Assembly: GCA_015501055.1 (NCBI GenBank)
Contig: JADNYV010000008.1
Location: 434,001-498,000, forward strand
Source of the DNA: Mucidula mucida
Lineage: Eukaryota; Basidiomycota; Agaricomycetes; Agaricales; Physalacriaceae
DNA: 64,000 nucleotides
Direction: 5' to 3'
Shown: in pieces, positions 1 to 11,982 of the stretch
Layout: every line of letters begins with the position of its first letter
How positions within the stretch are numbered: the stretch's first letter is position 1
The notes under the pieces: generated by a model
Seen by the model: only the letters and a program-made list of their open reading frames with translations
Databases searched by the model: none
What the model was told of the DNA's origin: nothing
Program-made: the position numbers and the translations under genes

Positions 1-277
1 GTTGTAAAAGTAGCAGTTGATCGCAGCAACCTTGCATGGGCCTTGAGTTGTCCTCGAGGCGTCCTATAGCTGCATTGCGCCGGCCTAGCAAAGGTGCTCA
101 AGATAACAAGTCAAATGAGTCGATACAGAGCGAGATACGGTATCAATCAAGCGATTGCGCCTCAAACTGTGTGAGAAGAGGGCAGCGATGACGGCCGTTA
201 AGAGTGCACGTGGCGAGGCTGAGGTTGATGCACCTACACCTATTTCTCTTGCCTCCTCCCTCCCACCTTTACCAAAA

Positions 278-1530
278 ATGTCTGTCAGCCTCCAGCCACG
301 CACCACTCTTGGCTTCCCGAGTACGTGCTCGTCGTCGGTGGCGTCCACGTATACTGACTTTTTTCTTCATAGGGCCTCTCACACAGCTCGTCAAACGATC
401 ATTAACTATCACAAATCACAATGACCGCCCAGTCGCCTTCAAGGTCAAGACGACGGCGCCAAAGGTGAGGTCAACGGTGGCAGCCTCTGGTTGGCGTAAC
501 TGACGTGGACGCCAGCTGTACTGTGTCCGCCCCAACTCTGGCCGAGTGGAGCCAGGTGAGACTATGGAGGTGTCTGGTGCGCAAGTCTGTTCTGTAATCG
601 CAACATAGCGGCTCATGTCTACACAGTAATGCTCCAGGCGATGAAGGAGGAGCCGCCGTTGAACGCCAAATGCAAAGACAAATTCCTCATTCAGAGCACG
701 ATGATAACCAAGGAAAAAGAAGACAAGTCGCTTCAGGAAATAGTGTGTGCCCTTCAGTCTGACGTTGCAGAACAAACTGACAGTTCTTGGTAGTGGAATG
801 TCTCCGATACTGACACGGACGAGAACCGGGTGCATCAGCAAAAACTCAAAGTTCAATATTTACGTGCCGAGGAGCAGACACTAGAAGAAGAGGACGAACC
901 TGTAATGACCCAGAGCTCCATGATGACTGTCGGTGATTCGGTGCGTTGTCATATAGTGCCATTGCTACTCATCTGACTTGCTCGCACCAGCAATTCGACA
1001 CTGTGCGCCAAGCCCCGACAACAAATGGACATTCCTTTGCCGCGCCCATCCCAGAATTTACTCGTCCACCTGCACCACCTGTTATGGAGGAGCGTTCGGC
1101 TTCACCGCCCGCCGATTTCTCTGTCGCGCGCGAGGAAGAGCATCACGAAGATATTTATGCCGACCATCCTCCACCGCCGCATATGCCCATTGCTGTCCAC
1201 GTGCAGGCTCCGACAGAAACTACGCCACCAGCTGTTGAACATCGCCAACCCAGTCTTGCACCCACACCACCGAGTGACGAGCTTCTGACCAAATACCAAG
1301 AGGCGGAGGCTGAGATTGAGCGATTGAGGGGATTACTTGCTGCTGCCGCGCCACCTGTAACCGAGCTGCGCAAACGAAGCAGACGGTATTCGGACGCGGA
1401 CACCATCGTTCCAGGCAGCGACGTGGGGACATACATCGACGAGCCGCCAATGCAACCGGACGGTGTTCCGCTGCAGGTTGTGGTTATCATTGCGCTCGGA
1501 GTCTTCATCATGACATATCTCTTTTTCTGA
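278..1530 (+). CDS. SCS2: VAP/Scs2-family ER tether (MSP domain, C-terminal membrane anchor)
   Basis: Six exons join in frame (278-320, 373-464, 516-576, 627-742, 794-940, 991-1530) to give 332 residues. Residues 1-115 or so form a Major Sperm Protein domain with the VAP hallmarks: FKVKTTAPK, then YCVRPNSGR, then VMLQAMKEEP and KCKDKFLIQS. A proline-rich stretch follows, then a short coiled coil (about 240-270) and a C-terminal hydrophobic tail (VVVIIALGVFIMTYLFF) that would anchor the protein in the ER membrane. In this family the MSP domain binds FFAT-motif proteins and tethers the ER to other membranes. ATG 278 is chosen because the N-terminus then matches Scs2-type starts (MSVSL...LGFP). 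The gene looks intact. Confidence 0.93.
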
Positions 1531-1821
1531 TCATGGGTTCATCGGGCGTTCTAACGCGTCAATTTATGCCTCCTTCTCCCTTTACCTATACCGGTATCGA
1601 TACTTGTTCTGCAGCATAATTATATGGTCGGTGTTTTTGATTTCTCATACTAAAGTCCAGCCTTGGTGTATTTTGTACATACGTGGACAACGGCGTCTTC
1701 AATATTTATATGTGCGCTGCATTGTACTTGTGCATTGATGCTTTAGAATATGAGTATCTATGTTCAAACAAGATCCGGTGACTGTAAACCTTAACCCAGG
1801 CGTCACTCTCCTCCTACCCTC

Positions 1822-3369
1822 ATGGACTTTGGGCCCGTTAACACCTCTGAACAGGAAGAGATTCTAGCTTCCTTTCTACGCGGCCTCCGTCCACTGCTTG
1901 ATTCAGATCTACATTGGATACGCGACCATATCAATCAATATCATGAACAACTATCGGCACTAAATGATCTTTCTGCGCGAATTGCGCGTCAGAAAGAAGC
2001 TATAACAACTTCTCTTTCTTTACACATGTCTGCCCTATCCCCAATACGACGCCTTCCACACGATCTGTTGATCTCTATCTTCTACTGGGCCTCGTTCAAT
2101 ACCCCCGATTCGTTGGATGTGGCGGAAGCGCCGTGGACACTGGGAATGGTGTGCGCCCTATGGCGCAACATTGTGCTCACCACCCCCATTCTTTGGTCCA
2201 CAGTGATTTTGAAGCCAGAATATAATCCAAATTCACCGCTAATTGCAGCTGAATACCTCCGGCGTTCCGGGCTGCATCCTCTGAGCATAGGCGCTCGTTT
2301 TGATGACGACCTGTCCGCGCTGTATGGTATCTATCCACACGATGCACCATATAGTCTTGATGTGTTCGAGCTGTTGCTTAAACAGTGTACGCGCTGGAAA
2401 GTCGTGGAGCTACATATTGCCGACTCGTTCACGAATCCTCTCATGTCTATATCAAGGCATCTTCCCATATTGGAGGAGCTATACATCGCGACGGCAGATG
2501 GATTTAGCGGCGTCGGCTCTTTCGAGGAAGAGATCTTCCCGATGACCATCCTCGCCCACCTCCCCTCTTGTACTCGAATCTACCTCAAAGGCTTCTTCCT
2601 TGATGAGGCGATCGAGTTACACCGAATACGTGCTCCTAAATTGAAGCATTGCTGCTTCGATCTCGCAGAGGCGTCTCATGTTACGTTCATCTCCCAGTTT
2701 CCCTCCCTCCAAGAACTTCACATATACCTTAATCCCCCACGCGAGGCGCCGCACAACACTCCGTCTTTGCCTGAACCTGTTAGACACGACGCGATACAAT
2801 ATTTGGGAACAGATGCGACTCTGCTTCTGCGCGATTTGACGCTCCCTGGACTTTCCCAGATTTCGTTACAATCGACGTCTGGTTTATCGGGGGCGCTACG
2901 CCCCTCAGAGTTGTCCGCGTTTCTACAGCAGTCAAAGTGTTCCCTGATGGGTCTCACCATTTGGATGCGCTATTCTGAATGGGACATTGGAGGCACGGTG
3001 TGTAGGGATATGATCAACCTTCCAGAGGTCCAATCAATCTCCAAGGTGCTGTTTGGGTTCGATGGGGAGCACTGCGAGCCTAGGTTGTGCGATCGCTTGA
3101 TGCAGCCGGGCATCCTGCCCAAGTTGGCCCAGCTGACGATGATACTGGAGATTCCGTTCGAGAACGTCAGCCAAGAGTGGATTGATGGTTTTATCGCGAT
3201 GTTGCGGTTTCGGAGGGCTGAGAGGATATGGGAAGAATCGAAGATACGGAGGATAGAGAAATTGCGGCTGTGTTTGGAGCCGCAGGATATGATAGAGAAA
3301 TTTATGGATAGTGGATTGAGGGAGTTGGTTGAGCAGGGTTTAATGCTCGACCAGGCCCCCCTACATTGA
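1822..3369 (+). CDS. F-box-like protein with leucine-rich C-terminal region
   Basis: A single uninterrupted frame of 515 residues. Residues about 60-130 carry an F-box-like segment (LPHDLLISIFYWASF, then VCALWRNIVLTTPILWSTV), the arrangement common in Agaricomycete F-box proteins. An N-terminal helix with a heptad-like pattern precedes it. The remainder is an irregular leucine-rich region that would bind substrates. Such proteins normally couple substrates to SCF ubiquitin ligases through Skp1. The target is unknown. A decayed tandem copy lies 250 bp downstream in the same orientation. Confidence 0.8.
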   Translation: MDFGPVNTSEQEEILASFLRGLRPLLDSDLHWIRDHINQYHEQLSALNDLSARIARQKEAITTSLSLHMSALSPIRRLPHDLLISIFYWASFNTPDSLDVAEAPWTLGMVCALWRNIVLTTPILWSTVILKPEYNPNSPLIAAEYLRRSGLHPLSIGARFDDDLSALYGIYPHDAPYSLDVFELLLKQCTRWKVVELHIADSFTNPLMSISRHLPILEELYIATADGFSGVGSFEEEIFPMTILAHLPSCTRIYLKGFFLDEAIELHRIRAPKLKHCCFDLAEASHVTFISQFPSLQELHIYLNPPREAPHNTPSLPEPVRHDAIQYLGTDATLLLRDLTLPGLSQISLQSTSGLSGALRPSELSAFLQQSKCSLMGLTIWMRYSEWDIGGTVCRDMINLPEVQSISKVLFGFDGEHCEPRLCDRLMQPGILPKLAQLTMILEIPFENVSQEWIDGFIAMLRFRRAERIWEESKIRRIEKLRLCLEPQDMIEKFMDSGLRELVEQGLMLDQAPLH

Positions 3370-3619
3370 AGTGGATATATTGGTCGGGACCATATTGGTT
3401 CTCGGTTACCTGAATCTATTTAGTCTTTCCTGAGTTCAAGGCCAGACTGAGAAAGTGAGTGGAAGACGCTAAGTCGATTTCTACTCTTCTCGCATCTTCC
3501 ACCGCGAATGGACATGAAGCTAAATGAGTGACAAGGAGAAGATAATTTAGACCGGTGGCTGTGCAGTAATTGCCCTTGCACCCTTCCATCACATCACTTC
3601 AAAGCAACGTAGTGGCACC

Positions 3620-5126
3620 ATGGCCTCGCTAGAGAAATTGAAAGTTCCCACCTTTCCACTCATAGACACGACGCAGAATGATATCCTAACGGCCTGCGTT
3701 CGCGGATGTCGGCCCCTTCACGAGACAAACGTTCCTTGGGTTCAGCCGAACATCCAGGAATATATGGCGGATCTTAACAATGTCATTGACCATTTCACAC
3801 AACGCAGAGATGCTGGCGTGTCGTCCTTTCCCTCAATACTGCCCCAATATCTCCCATCCACCTCTTACCTCAAGAACTTCTTACTACCATATTCTACTAC
3901 GCGTCGTTCGACGTTACCGACTCGCTAGACTATAAATCGGGTGTCCATGGGTCTTAGGAAGGGTGTGTGGGTTGTGGCGCGACATCGTGCTCTCAACGTC
4001 CATTCTCTGGTCCACTGTGGTCTTGGACCTCGACTATAACTCCCATTCCCCTCGCATTCTTACCGAATACCTCCGTCGCTCCGGCAGTCATCCTCTGTAC
4101 ATTGGTGCTACCTTTGAGCACGAGTGTTTGTCCCAGTGTTGTTTGCCGGCGTACGGCCGCGAGGTCTTCAATGTTCTTACTCAGGCCAGCCATCGTTGGC
4201 GCGTTGTAGAGCTGCGCATCGCTGACCAGCTTTTGGAGCCTCTCATGTCCGTAGCCGGTACATTGGAGCAGTTAGAGGAATTCTATCTCTCTCCAGTCGC
4301 TGCCTTCAATGAGAGGGATGACAATGAAGCCGTATTCTTTAACGCCGGAGACGTGGAAAAAGTATCTCCCATGAAGATGCTCCTCCACCTTCCGTCACTT
4401 AGGCGGGCAGACTTTCGGGGATTTTGCATGGACGAAGCGACCACGCTCCTTGGGGCCTCCTCTTTGACACATTACGCCTTTGAACTCAGCGACTATCTCA
4501 AGGTCGACTGCATCAGGCAATATCCACTTCTCGACGAATGTTACGTGCACATCGCATTTGCGGACAGTTTCGACTCTGTTCGTAACAGCGCCGAACCAAT
4601 TAGACATGACAATATACGATATCTCAGCACGAACACGTCGCAGGTTCTTCAGTTTCTCGATCTCCCGGCGCTGGACAACGTCTGTTTTGACGTAATGTCG
4701 TCGGACGACCTCCGCGTAGCGGATGTGGCGGAGTTCCTCCACAGGTCAAAATGTGTCTTGAGTAGCTTCAATATTTGGATGCATTACGACTCGGAGGACC
4801 AAAGCCTTTGCACCGATGTTGTTGGTCTCTCCGAGATTCAATCCGCCCGCAGTCTCAACATCACGTTTGATGGGCATTACTGCGACGCTGGAATATGTCG
4901 CCGACTTTCCGAACCTGGTGTGATGCCCGAGATGCGCCTGTTCATACTAGGCGTGGGCGTGCCGCTGAAGAACGTTACGCAGAGTTGGATCGATGGGCTC
5001 ATGTCCATGTTGAAGCTCAGGTGCAAGGAGGAGACGGCGAGAGAGTTGAAGGTGTGCCGATTGGAGCGTTTACGGTTCTGTTGTGACTCGAAGAGTGTGC
5101 ACAGAGGTTTTTGGATGGCGGCTTGA
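3620..5126 (+). pseudogene. Decayed tandem copy of the F-box-like gene at 1822-3369
   Basis: The segment aligns over its length with the neighbouring F-box-like gene (shared blocks such as LWRDIVLS.SILWSTV, EYLRRSGSHPL, RHDNIRYLST, SWIDGLM), but the frame breaks three times. Near 3835 the reading moves to a second frame encoding PIHLLPQELLTTIFYYASF. Near 3945 it moves to a third frame encoding VLGRVCGLWRDIV. Near 5104 the C-terminal RFLDGGLKDW block again lies in another frame, so the readable frame stops early at 5126 and homology continues to about 5180. No intron fits these shifts. I read it as a pseudogene; three base-level assembly errors would be the alternative. Confidence 0.7.
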
Positions 5127-5184
5127 AGGACTGGAGAGTTATGGTATCGTTTTGGAACACGATGTCATTATACTGGAGAAGAAC

Positions 5185-5600
5185 TTGTATTGGGTTGGAC
5201 CGTCGTGGTTTGATTATCGTACTCATCGAAGAGGGATATAGTAGTAGGTACTGAGAACCAGAATATGTGCGTGTGTAGTACTCGGTATCGTTCAGCTGTG
5301 TGATCGGACAACGACTCGGAGAAGAAGAATTGTGCGAAGCGGTCCCAGCTGAGTATACACCCTCTACAGTATTGTTGCATGACGATATGTCTAACACTGA
5401 CATTGCTCATGAAGAATTTACAAAGGCTACTGATCGCCATGGTCCATATGTAGGTGCCGGAAATGCGTACCAGAAACGTTCGCCGACTCAAACCGGTAAA
5501 TGCGGAATGATGACTACTCCCAAACTTAATAACCCTACACTCGTCGCAGACTTCGCAGATTGGTCACCCTTCCATTACTCATGTGCAGCCGGTGCTGATG
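5185..5600. other. Intergenic, no gene supported
   Basis: About 420 bp between the F-box pseudogene and the TATA box of the decayed ABM-fold-like gene. Short open frames exist on both strands, but none shows a family motif or splices to a neighbour. Confidence 0.4.
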
Positions 5601-5601
5601 G

Positions 5602-5608
5602 TATATAA
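5602..5608 (+). promoter_or_regulatory. TATA box of the decayed ABM-fold-like gene
   Basis: TATATAA lies 52 bp upstream of ATG 5654. The intact sister gene has the same element 50 bp upstream of its ATG, so promoter spacing was kept in the duplication. Confidence 0.6.
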
Positions 5609-5653
5609 CGCTGCAACTCCCTGGGATCTGCAACTCGCCTACACGCTACCGCT

Positions 5654-6386
5654 ATGCCTGATTTCGAATTCCTTGTCTTTACTGGGTCGGAAGCCTTCGA
5701 GACCGATCCTGCCAAAGCACTCCAGCCGGCAAGAGACCTGCTCCTTTCACGCCAAAACAGTGGGCTTCTAAGGTAGTTGAGTACCAATTTGTGAATTCTC
5801 TCCTCAAGCTGCCATTTCAGCTTCCACTATGGTATCAATGAGGTCGAAGGTGTTTCTAAAGGCTATTTCTTGCTAGGTTAGCCACGTACGTACCATCGCT
5901 ACAGTCCTAACGCGAATTCACACAGGATGGGAGAGCATAGAGAGACATAAAGAGCTGATGGCCGATAAGGAAATCTCCGAAAAGGTCTCCCCAGTCCTTT
6001 TAGCCTGCTTTACGCCGGACAGCGATCTGGATGTGAAGCACTTCACGTTCGAAGGCAAGCTGGAGGACGTGACTTCTGCGCCAGACACGGAATTTGCGCT
6101 TTTCAGGCTCCAGGAAGGCAAGCATCCGGGACGCTGTGAAACCCTACAACGAATTCTCTTGCCTCGTTTGAAGAGACGAAAGGGTGGCTGGGAGCCAGCG
6201 GTTTCGGGTCTTGCATTGAAGAGAAGGGTCTCTACTTGATTGCTCTTGGCTGGGAGTCTAAGAGGTTAGTGTCATTCGTTGATTATGGGGTACAAAGTGC
6301 TGATGTGAATGTTATTATAGGTTCACGAAGCCGCGATGAAGGACGCGGCTTACCTGAAAGATGTCCATTCATTGGGCTGGGGTTGA
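5654..6386 (+). pseudogene. Frameshifted copy of the ABM-fold-like gene at 9531-10306
   Basis: Exon order and sequence match the intact sister downstream: start MPDFEFLVFTGSEAF, then GYFLL, then WESIERHKELMADKE, DLDVKHFTFEGKLEDV, and IEEKGLYLIALGWESK. Between about 6118 and 6180 three single-base losses relative to the sister disrupt the frame (before RDAV.PYNE, at GAATTC, and in GAAGAGACG). Together they restore phase, so the region downstream reads again in the original frame. The tail is shorter, ending at TGA 6384-6386 after HSLGWG. It could still encode an altered product, but pseudogene is the simplest reading. Confidence 0.65.
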
Positions 6387-6394
6387 TCTTGTCA

Positions 6395-7214
6395 GCTTCA
6401 CGCATGTTAGCCTCAGGACATTTCTCTGAGCTGTTCTTGACAATAGCTGGCAAGTCGTGCGCAAGTACTTGCTCCGATTAGCTGCTCTCTCATCAATAGA
6501 TGAACGAATTGGATCCACTGTATGATGGTTTAAGGCCTGTCAGATACATGCCGAACTGTAGCCTGGGTATGCAGCGGGCGAGTAAGGCGCTGATCATAGT
6601 GGCGCTTTCCAGATTGTCAAAATCTAGATGAGGCAGACGCCTGCTTATCACCTGCGATTATCACGGCGTGCCCCATGCCAGCTTTCGTGTTCGGCCACGT
6701 CGCGCTCCGCTGAGGACGTACTACTAACCAGTGCCTTGGACATTCTCAGGTTTTCTCTCGCGCCCCAGGCCTCTCTAAATTGCGGTTGAAGCCGTTTTAG
6801 TCTCAACGGTGTGCAACAGGTTGGCTTTCAGATTGTCCAGACTGTCACCCACACCCGATTTGGTGTTACCTAAGAGGCTGAATCTACGAAATCACTCAAA
6901 CAGACGACTTTGGTCACACTTTCAAACGTCCTTGTACACAAGGCTGTGGAGGTGTAGACTGTAATGCTACTGTGGCGCATCTATCTAGCCGATACATGGA
7001 TCATCTCTTCCGTTGTGGTTTCGATGTCGAACTTCAGCCTAGCTGAAACGGAACAGTCATACCTGTATTTCACGAGCAGTATTAGTGCGTATCTCTTGGA
7101 TCGCCACTGTACATCAAGGCTGTCAAACTCGCACGACTCGAAATGCCGCTACTAGCATCAACGACCTTCCATTCCATGGCCACTCCAATCGGCACCAGCA
7201 TGAACATCGCACAC
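6395..7214. other. Intergenic, no gene supported
   Basis: About 0.8 kb upstream of the sesquiterpene synthase. No coding pattern, repeat or RNA gene is recognisable. An ATATAAG motif at about 7215 sits some 45 bp before the synthase ATG and may be its TATA element. Confidence 0.4.
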
Positions 7215-7263
7215 ATATAAGTGACAGTCCATTATAATCCCCAGAACACTACTCCCGCCAGTC

Positions 7264-8512
7264 ATGGCTGCTCAAGAAAGCTTATCGTCGACTACCTTCT
7301 TGATACCCAATTTGGAAACTGCTCTTGCTACTATCCCGGACCATGGTCTCAACGTGCATCACGAGGAAGTTTGTGCTGAATCGCGCGCATGGATCAAAGA
7401 TTTTGAGGAAGCCGTCTGCGGTCCCCAGATGTGCGCCTTCTTGGAGCACTGCAATTTTGAGCTCCTCGCTTCGTTATGTTATCCTTATGCTAGCAAGGAT
7501 GGCTACGTGCCACTATGGATTCGGTTTGTGTTTCCCAACTTATTATATTTCACGTCACTCAACACTCTCAATCTTTCAGTTCAACGCCCTTTTCCTGTAT
7601 GACGAGTTTACAGACACGAAGAGTGGCCAAGACGCATATAAATCTCTTCTGTCGTGCAACAGGCTCTCCTTGATCCTGGCTTTGACGATGGGTCCTGGAT
7701 TTGCCTCATGATTAAGGAGTGAGAATGCATTATCTCTATCATTGCTACTCAAGTTTTTCCTCCAGCTTCAAGGAGCGGTACATTGATGGTGCTGGCCCAG
7801 ACGTCGCCCGCCGCCTCATTGAACATCTCTGTTCTTACGTGCAACTGGTGGGTCACGAGGCAGCAATTCGCGAGCATGACCTAGTCCTGGACTTTGAAAG
7901 CTATATTGCGCTCCGCCGTGAGACCAGTGCCATGAGAACGGCCTTTGACCTGGCCGAGTATTGCTTGGATATCAACCTTCCCCAAGAAATTTACGAAGAC
8001 CCTGTGTTTGTCAGTGGCTACAATGCCGCACTGGACCTAGTTTGTTTGAGTAACGTATGGGTTCCATTTCAATTCGGACTTCTCGTGTGTTAACCTGATT
8101 CTTGAGGATTTGTACTCTTACAATATGGAGCAGGCTAAAGGTCATGGCTTCAATGCCATCACAGTGATCATGAAGTCCAGGGGCCTAGGACTTCAGGTTG
8201 CTGTCGACTTTATTGGTGGATACTGCGAATCGCTCCTTGATCAGTGGCAGACGGCACGAGAAACGCTGGTCGGGTGCCCAGGAAAAGATTACAGTGACGT
8301 TTTTCGCGTCCTAAACGCCTTCGGAGATTTCATCCGCGGCAATGTTGTGTAAGGCTGTTCTATTATCATTAAACTAGAGATTAACATAGTACTCATGTAG
8401 ATGGAGCCCCACGACGGCAAGGTATTTCGGAGCGCGCAATGCGGAGGTACAGAACTCTCGCTGTGTCGTTCTCAAAGTGCCGTTCTCCGAGACTGTTAAT
8501 CTTAGGGAATAG
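7264..8512 (+). CDS. Fungal sesquiterpene synthase (class I terpene cyclase), one apparent frameshift
   Basis: Five exons: 7264-7527, 7580-7718, 7766-8054, 8107-8348 and 8401-8512. Family motifs stand in the expected order: CYP..., the metal-binding DEFTD (a D-E-x-x-D form) in exon 2, GPDVARR, the NSE motif NDLYSYNME across the exon 3/4 junction, and the C-terminal W...ARYFG. Such enzymes ionise farnesyl diphosphate with three Mg ions and cyclise it in the cytosol; the product cannot be read from sequence. In exon 2, near 7650, the reading must shift by one base between DTKSGQDAYK and VVQQALLDPGFDDGSW. No intron fits, so this copy is either recently inactivated or carries an assembly error. 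No tailoring gene adjoins it. Confidence 0.85.
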
Positions 8513-9480
8513 ACGGGATCGCGTACACTCGAGAGTATTCGATCATTGCCGTTGTAGGAATATCCGAGTTGGAATAGAATCATCCTTTTTGCTGTCCTCA
8601 GTTCAATCATCTGATCCAGTGGGTTCGTTGCTTAGCCCTTTGACTTAACGCCACAGATTGAAGGCGATCGCGGGGCGATTCGGTAAGGACGTTGCGGCCT
8701 GTAACAGTGGTAGCTCTTCCATGAGTTTAACTGACGCACTAGGTTACTGGGTAATGTGCCATTCTGGGATCTGACGCTTGAGTGCTACCAGCGCTTGAGG
8801 GTCAGTGCAGTGATGCTTTTTCGAATCGGTTCATTACGCGTCGGCAGGATCGGTGGCAAGCGTACGTGCTAGCTGAAGCTACGTGAACTTGCGAATGGCT
8901 GTTATAAGGATAGCGTTCTCACGCAGTCGGCGGCGTCGGGATAATGGCGACGAATTCGGATTGGGACTACGATCGTGTGCGCGCGCCAAGTCTTTTGCCT
9001 CTCGCCACGTCCTCGACATCTGCGCCATCTCTCTTGTGTTCTCGTTCTTAGCTGAAGTCTCAGAATTTGTCTGTCGCCCATCCCTTTTCTTTGATTTGTT
9101 TCTTACATTTAGTGTATGAGGGTTCTCCCAGGATACTTCTTCTTGCACCTACTCACCTTCCGTAATGTACTCGATGTCTCTGCCTGAGATCTCGGCGGGC
9201 TGGAGTTCACCGTGCAACAGTGACCTCTATCTCTCGGACGAGTGATGGCGGCGGCGTCGTTTCCCTAAAAACACTACAAAAATTAACGTAAGACCCCGCC
9301 AGTGTTCTGTCAATGCCGCGCACTTGACAAGTTCTAAAGCGTACTTGCCTTATAATAACAAATAGACCGCCCGCACCAACGCCCTTACTCAATGCACGCG
9401 CCCAGATGGCATCAGTCAGCTGCGCGTAAATCCTCGCGCGTGAGCTTCCGATGCCACATTTGGATACATCCGAGACGCCA
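8513..9480. other. Intergenic, no gene supported
   Basis: About 1 kb between the sesquiterpene synthase and the TATA box of the ABM-fold-like gene. Short frames on both strands (for example near 8880-9150) show no motif. No repeat border was found. Confidence 0.4.
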
Positions 9481-9488
9481 TATATAAA
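9481..9488 (+). promoter_or_regulatory. TATA box of the ABM-fold-like gene
   Basis: TATATAAA lies 50 bp before ATG 9531, the same arrangement as in the decayed copy (5602). Confidence 0.65.
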
Positions 9489-9530
9489 CGTCTCTTTCGT
9501 GGGTGACCGGAGCAGCTTCCCCCCACCATC

Positions 9531-10306
9531 ATGCCTGATTTCGAATACCTTATCTTTACTGCGTCCGAGGCGTACAGCGCTGATCCGGCCAAGACGTCGA
9601 AACCTGCTCTCGACTTACTTCAAAAGCATGGGAAGGGTCTTTTGAGGTAGGCCATTGTACTCAATACGCAAGGATATATCTGATTGTCTTCGATCCCATT
9701 TCAGCGTCCATCATGGCCTGCAGGTAGGAGATTCATCTAAAGGGTATCTCCTCGTAGGTTCGTCCATAGCTGCCATTTCTGAACCTGGCAAACCTTTGCA
9801 AAGGCTGGCAGAACATCGAGAACCATAAGGAGCTCATGGCTGACAAGGACACCTACGATGAACTCTTGGCGGCACTGAAGGCTTCTTTGGCTCCAAACAC
9901 TGGTCTGGATCTGAAGCACTATACGTTCGAAGGAAAACTGGAGGACGTGATCTCTGCACCGGACACGGAGTTCGCGTCCTTCCAGCTCCAGGAGGGAATG
10001 ACGCATGAAGAGGCTCTCAAGTTGTACAATAACATTCTACTCCCTCGTTTCAAGAAGACGAAAGGATGGGTGGCTAGCAGCGGCATAGGACAGTGTATAG
10101 AAGAAAAGGGACTCTACCTACTCGCTCTTGGATGGGAGTCAAAGGAGGTTTGTGCAGTTCGTTTCTGTGTTTGTGCAGCGGCTTGACAAGATGATTAGGC
10201 TTATGACGCCGCCACGAAAGAGAAGGAGTATTCCGATGATGTTCGTTCGTTGGGTTCTGTAGGCAAGCTCAACAGCATCGTGCATGTCAAGCTTAACAAG
10301 GCTTGA
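9531..10306 (+). CDS. Small ABM/dimeric alpha-beta barrel-like protein
   Basis: Four exons (9531-9646, 9705-9757, 9804-10147, 10199-10306) join in frame to 206 residues. The start MPDFEYLIFTASEAY, then SVHHGLQV...GYLLV, then W...HKELM, and a second half ending in LALGWES plus VHVKL, is the two-repeat pattern I associate with fungal stress-responsive/ABM-fold proteins (antibiotic-biosynthesis-monooxygenase-like fold). No catalytic residue can be assigned, so substrate and reaction are unknown. A broken paralogue lies at 5654-6386, and the terpene synthase lies between the two copies. The gene appears intact. Confidence 0.7.
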
Positions 10307-10431
10307 ATTCGACAAGTTATAAATGTACTATTAGCTTGTAACAAGCATGTGATTGGAGTCATCAAAACTGGCTAACCGAGCGAGGCGCATCTTGACTTCC
10401 TGCCACCACAACCTACCACCAACTATCCGCC

Positions 10432-11982
10432 ATGACCATGGATAAAATTAAGCGGCGTGTTCGCAGTCTAAGGTCCGTATGAGCGCTTTGTGGCCTCGTC
10501 GTATTCTAATTGTTCGTTCAGCGTGACGCTCAGAAGGAATTCGATTGGCGAAATCACATCCATCTACATCCCACCGTCCAAGCCTCCGTTCAATCCGGAT
10601 TTTGTTCTCGTTTTTCCGCTCAAAGTAACGCGCAAGATCTTTACTCTTTGCTGTGAAGCCAACTATGAGCACCGCGTCGACGAATTTGCCCACCTTCGTA
10701 TCCTACCCTTTATGTACACGCTCGGCCGCGTCTCTCACACGTGGCGAACGTTTATCAACAGCGACTGCCCCCAGCTCTGGTCGCGTATCCGAGTGTGCAT
10801 ATCACCCTTTATGAAGCCCAGCCTCAAGCACCATCTCGCCCGTCTCCTTTCCCGCGCACGCGACTCTCCTCTAGATCTGACTATCCTGGCCGCTGAGGCA
10901 CCCAAGTCTCGCACTGTTTACGACCCAGATCACGTAATGGAGGTCTTTCTGAAATTGCGCGAAGATATATGCGTCATGCTTCTTCGTACAAGCTCTCACT
11001 GGAGAAGACTCTGCGTAGATCCCGGCGCATTGACACCCGGCGCCTTTGCAAGTGTCAAAGGGAAGACGCCGCGTCTTGTGGAACTCGTTGTCGATTGTCT
11101 TTTAGATGGCTCATATTCGATTCAGCGAGCAGAAGTGGACATGATCGCCCTGGTGCACGCTCCAGCTCTACGCGCTGCCGAGTTTAGAAATGTTTTCGCT
11201 TACCAACTTCCGTGGTCGAAACTGGAGAGTCTGGTGTACATCGGGTTTGGCGATGGCAGGATCTCAATCACAGAATACTTCTATCTCCACGGAGCCATCT
11301 CCAGCGCCATCAGTCTGCGATATCTCGAAATTGCGCACATACGTGTACCCTCTTCGTTGTCAGATCAACCCATCAGGAATTCTACGATCTCGCATGTCGA
11401 CATTCGCGATTCGGATATGTGGCGCGTTCTCCAGCTTCCAGGCGTTGTGCGTGTAGGCGTTATGTGTGCCGACCTTGACAGTCTTGTGCAATTCGTTGTT
11501 TCCTCGCAGTGCGCCATCTCGAATCTGCACATTGGCTGCTCTGGCCCCGACTCTCCTGCCCCCTGTGCTTCTCAGTGCCGACGGCCGAAGCTCATGCCCT
11601 TGATTGTCTACGCTGCTTGACGATTGAGGTAGACCACCAGGTCTTGCCACGTCTTGATGCATTTCTTTCCGACGTCTCTGAGGCCTTCCAAACAACCGAT
11701 GTTTTCCCGTTCATGGAAGAGCTCCGGTTGCGATTCTCTCCGGCGCAGGCGTTCTGGAAGCCAAGTCTGGATGCGATAAAGCAGATGCGGGAAATGGCTA
11801 CGCGCCGGTGTCTGTCGCATCTGGGGATTTATATTGAGACCCGCGGAAAGGATGACATACTCACTGTGCCGACGTTTGTCGACGAAACTCCGAGGGATAC
11901 GATTGTTCAGCTCTATTTTCATGAGTTGAGACGTCTGCAGCGTCGGGAAACTCATGTAGAGTTTGTGGTCAATGGCGAGTAG
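10432..11982 (+). CDS. F-box-like/leucine-rich protein, one apparent frameshift
   Basis: A short first exon (10432-10473, starting MTMDKIKRR) splices over a small intron to the main exon near 10521. An N-terminal F-box-like segment (FPLKVTRKIFTLCC...LGRVSHTWRTFINSDCPQLWSRI) is typical of Agaricomycete F-box-like proteins and is followed by a long leucine-rich region. Near 11570 the frame ending ...SPAPCASQ has to shift by one base to continue as PTAEAHALDCLRCLTIEV and run to TAG 11980-11982. No plausible intron removes the shift. Role inferred: SCF adaptor with unknown target, possibly inactive. Confidence 0.65.
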
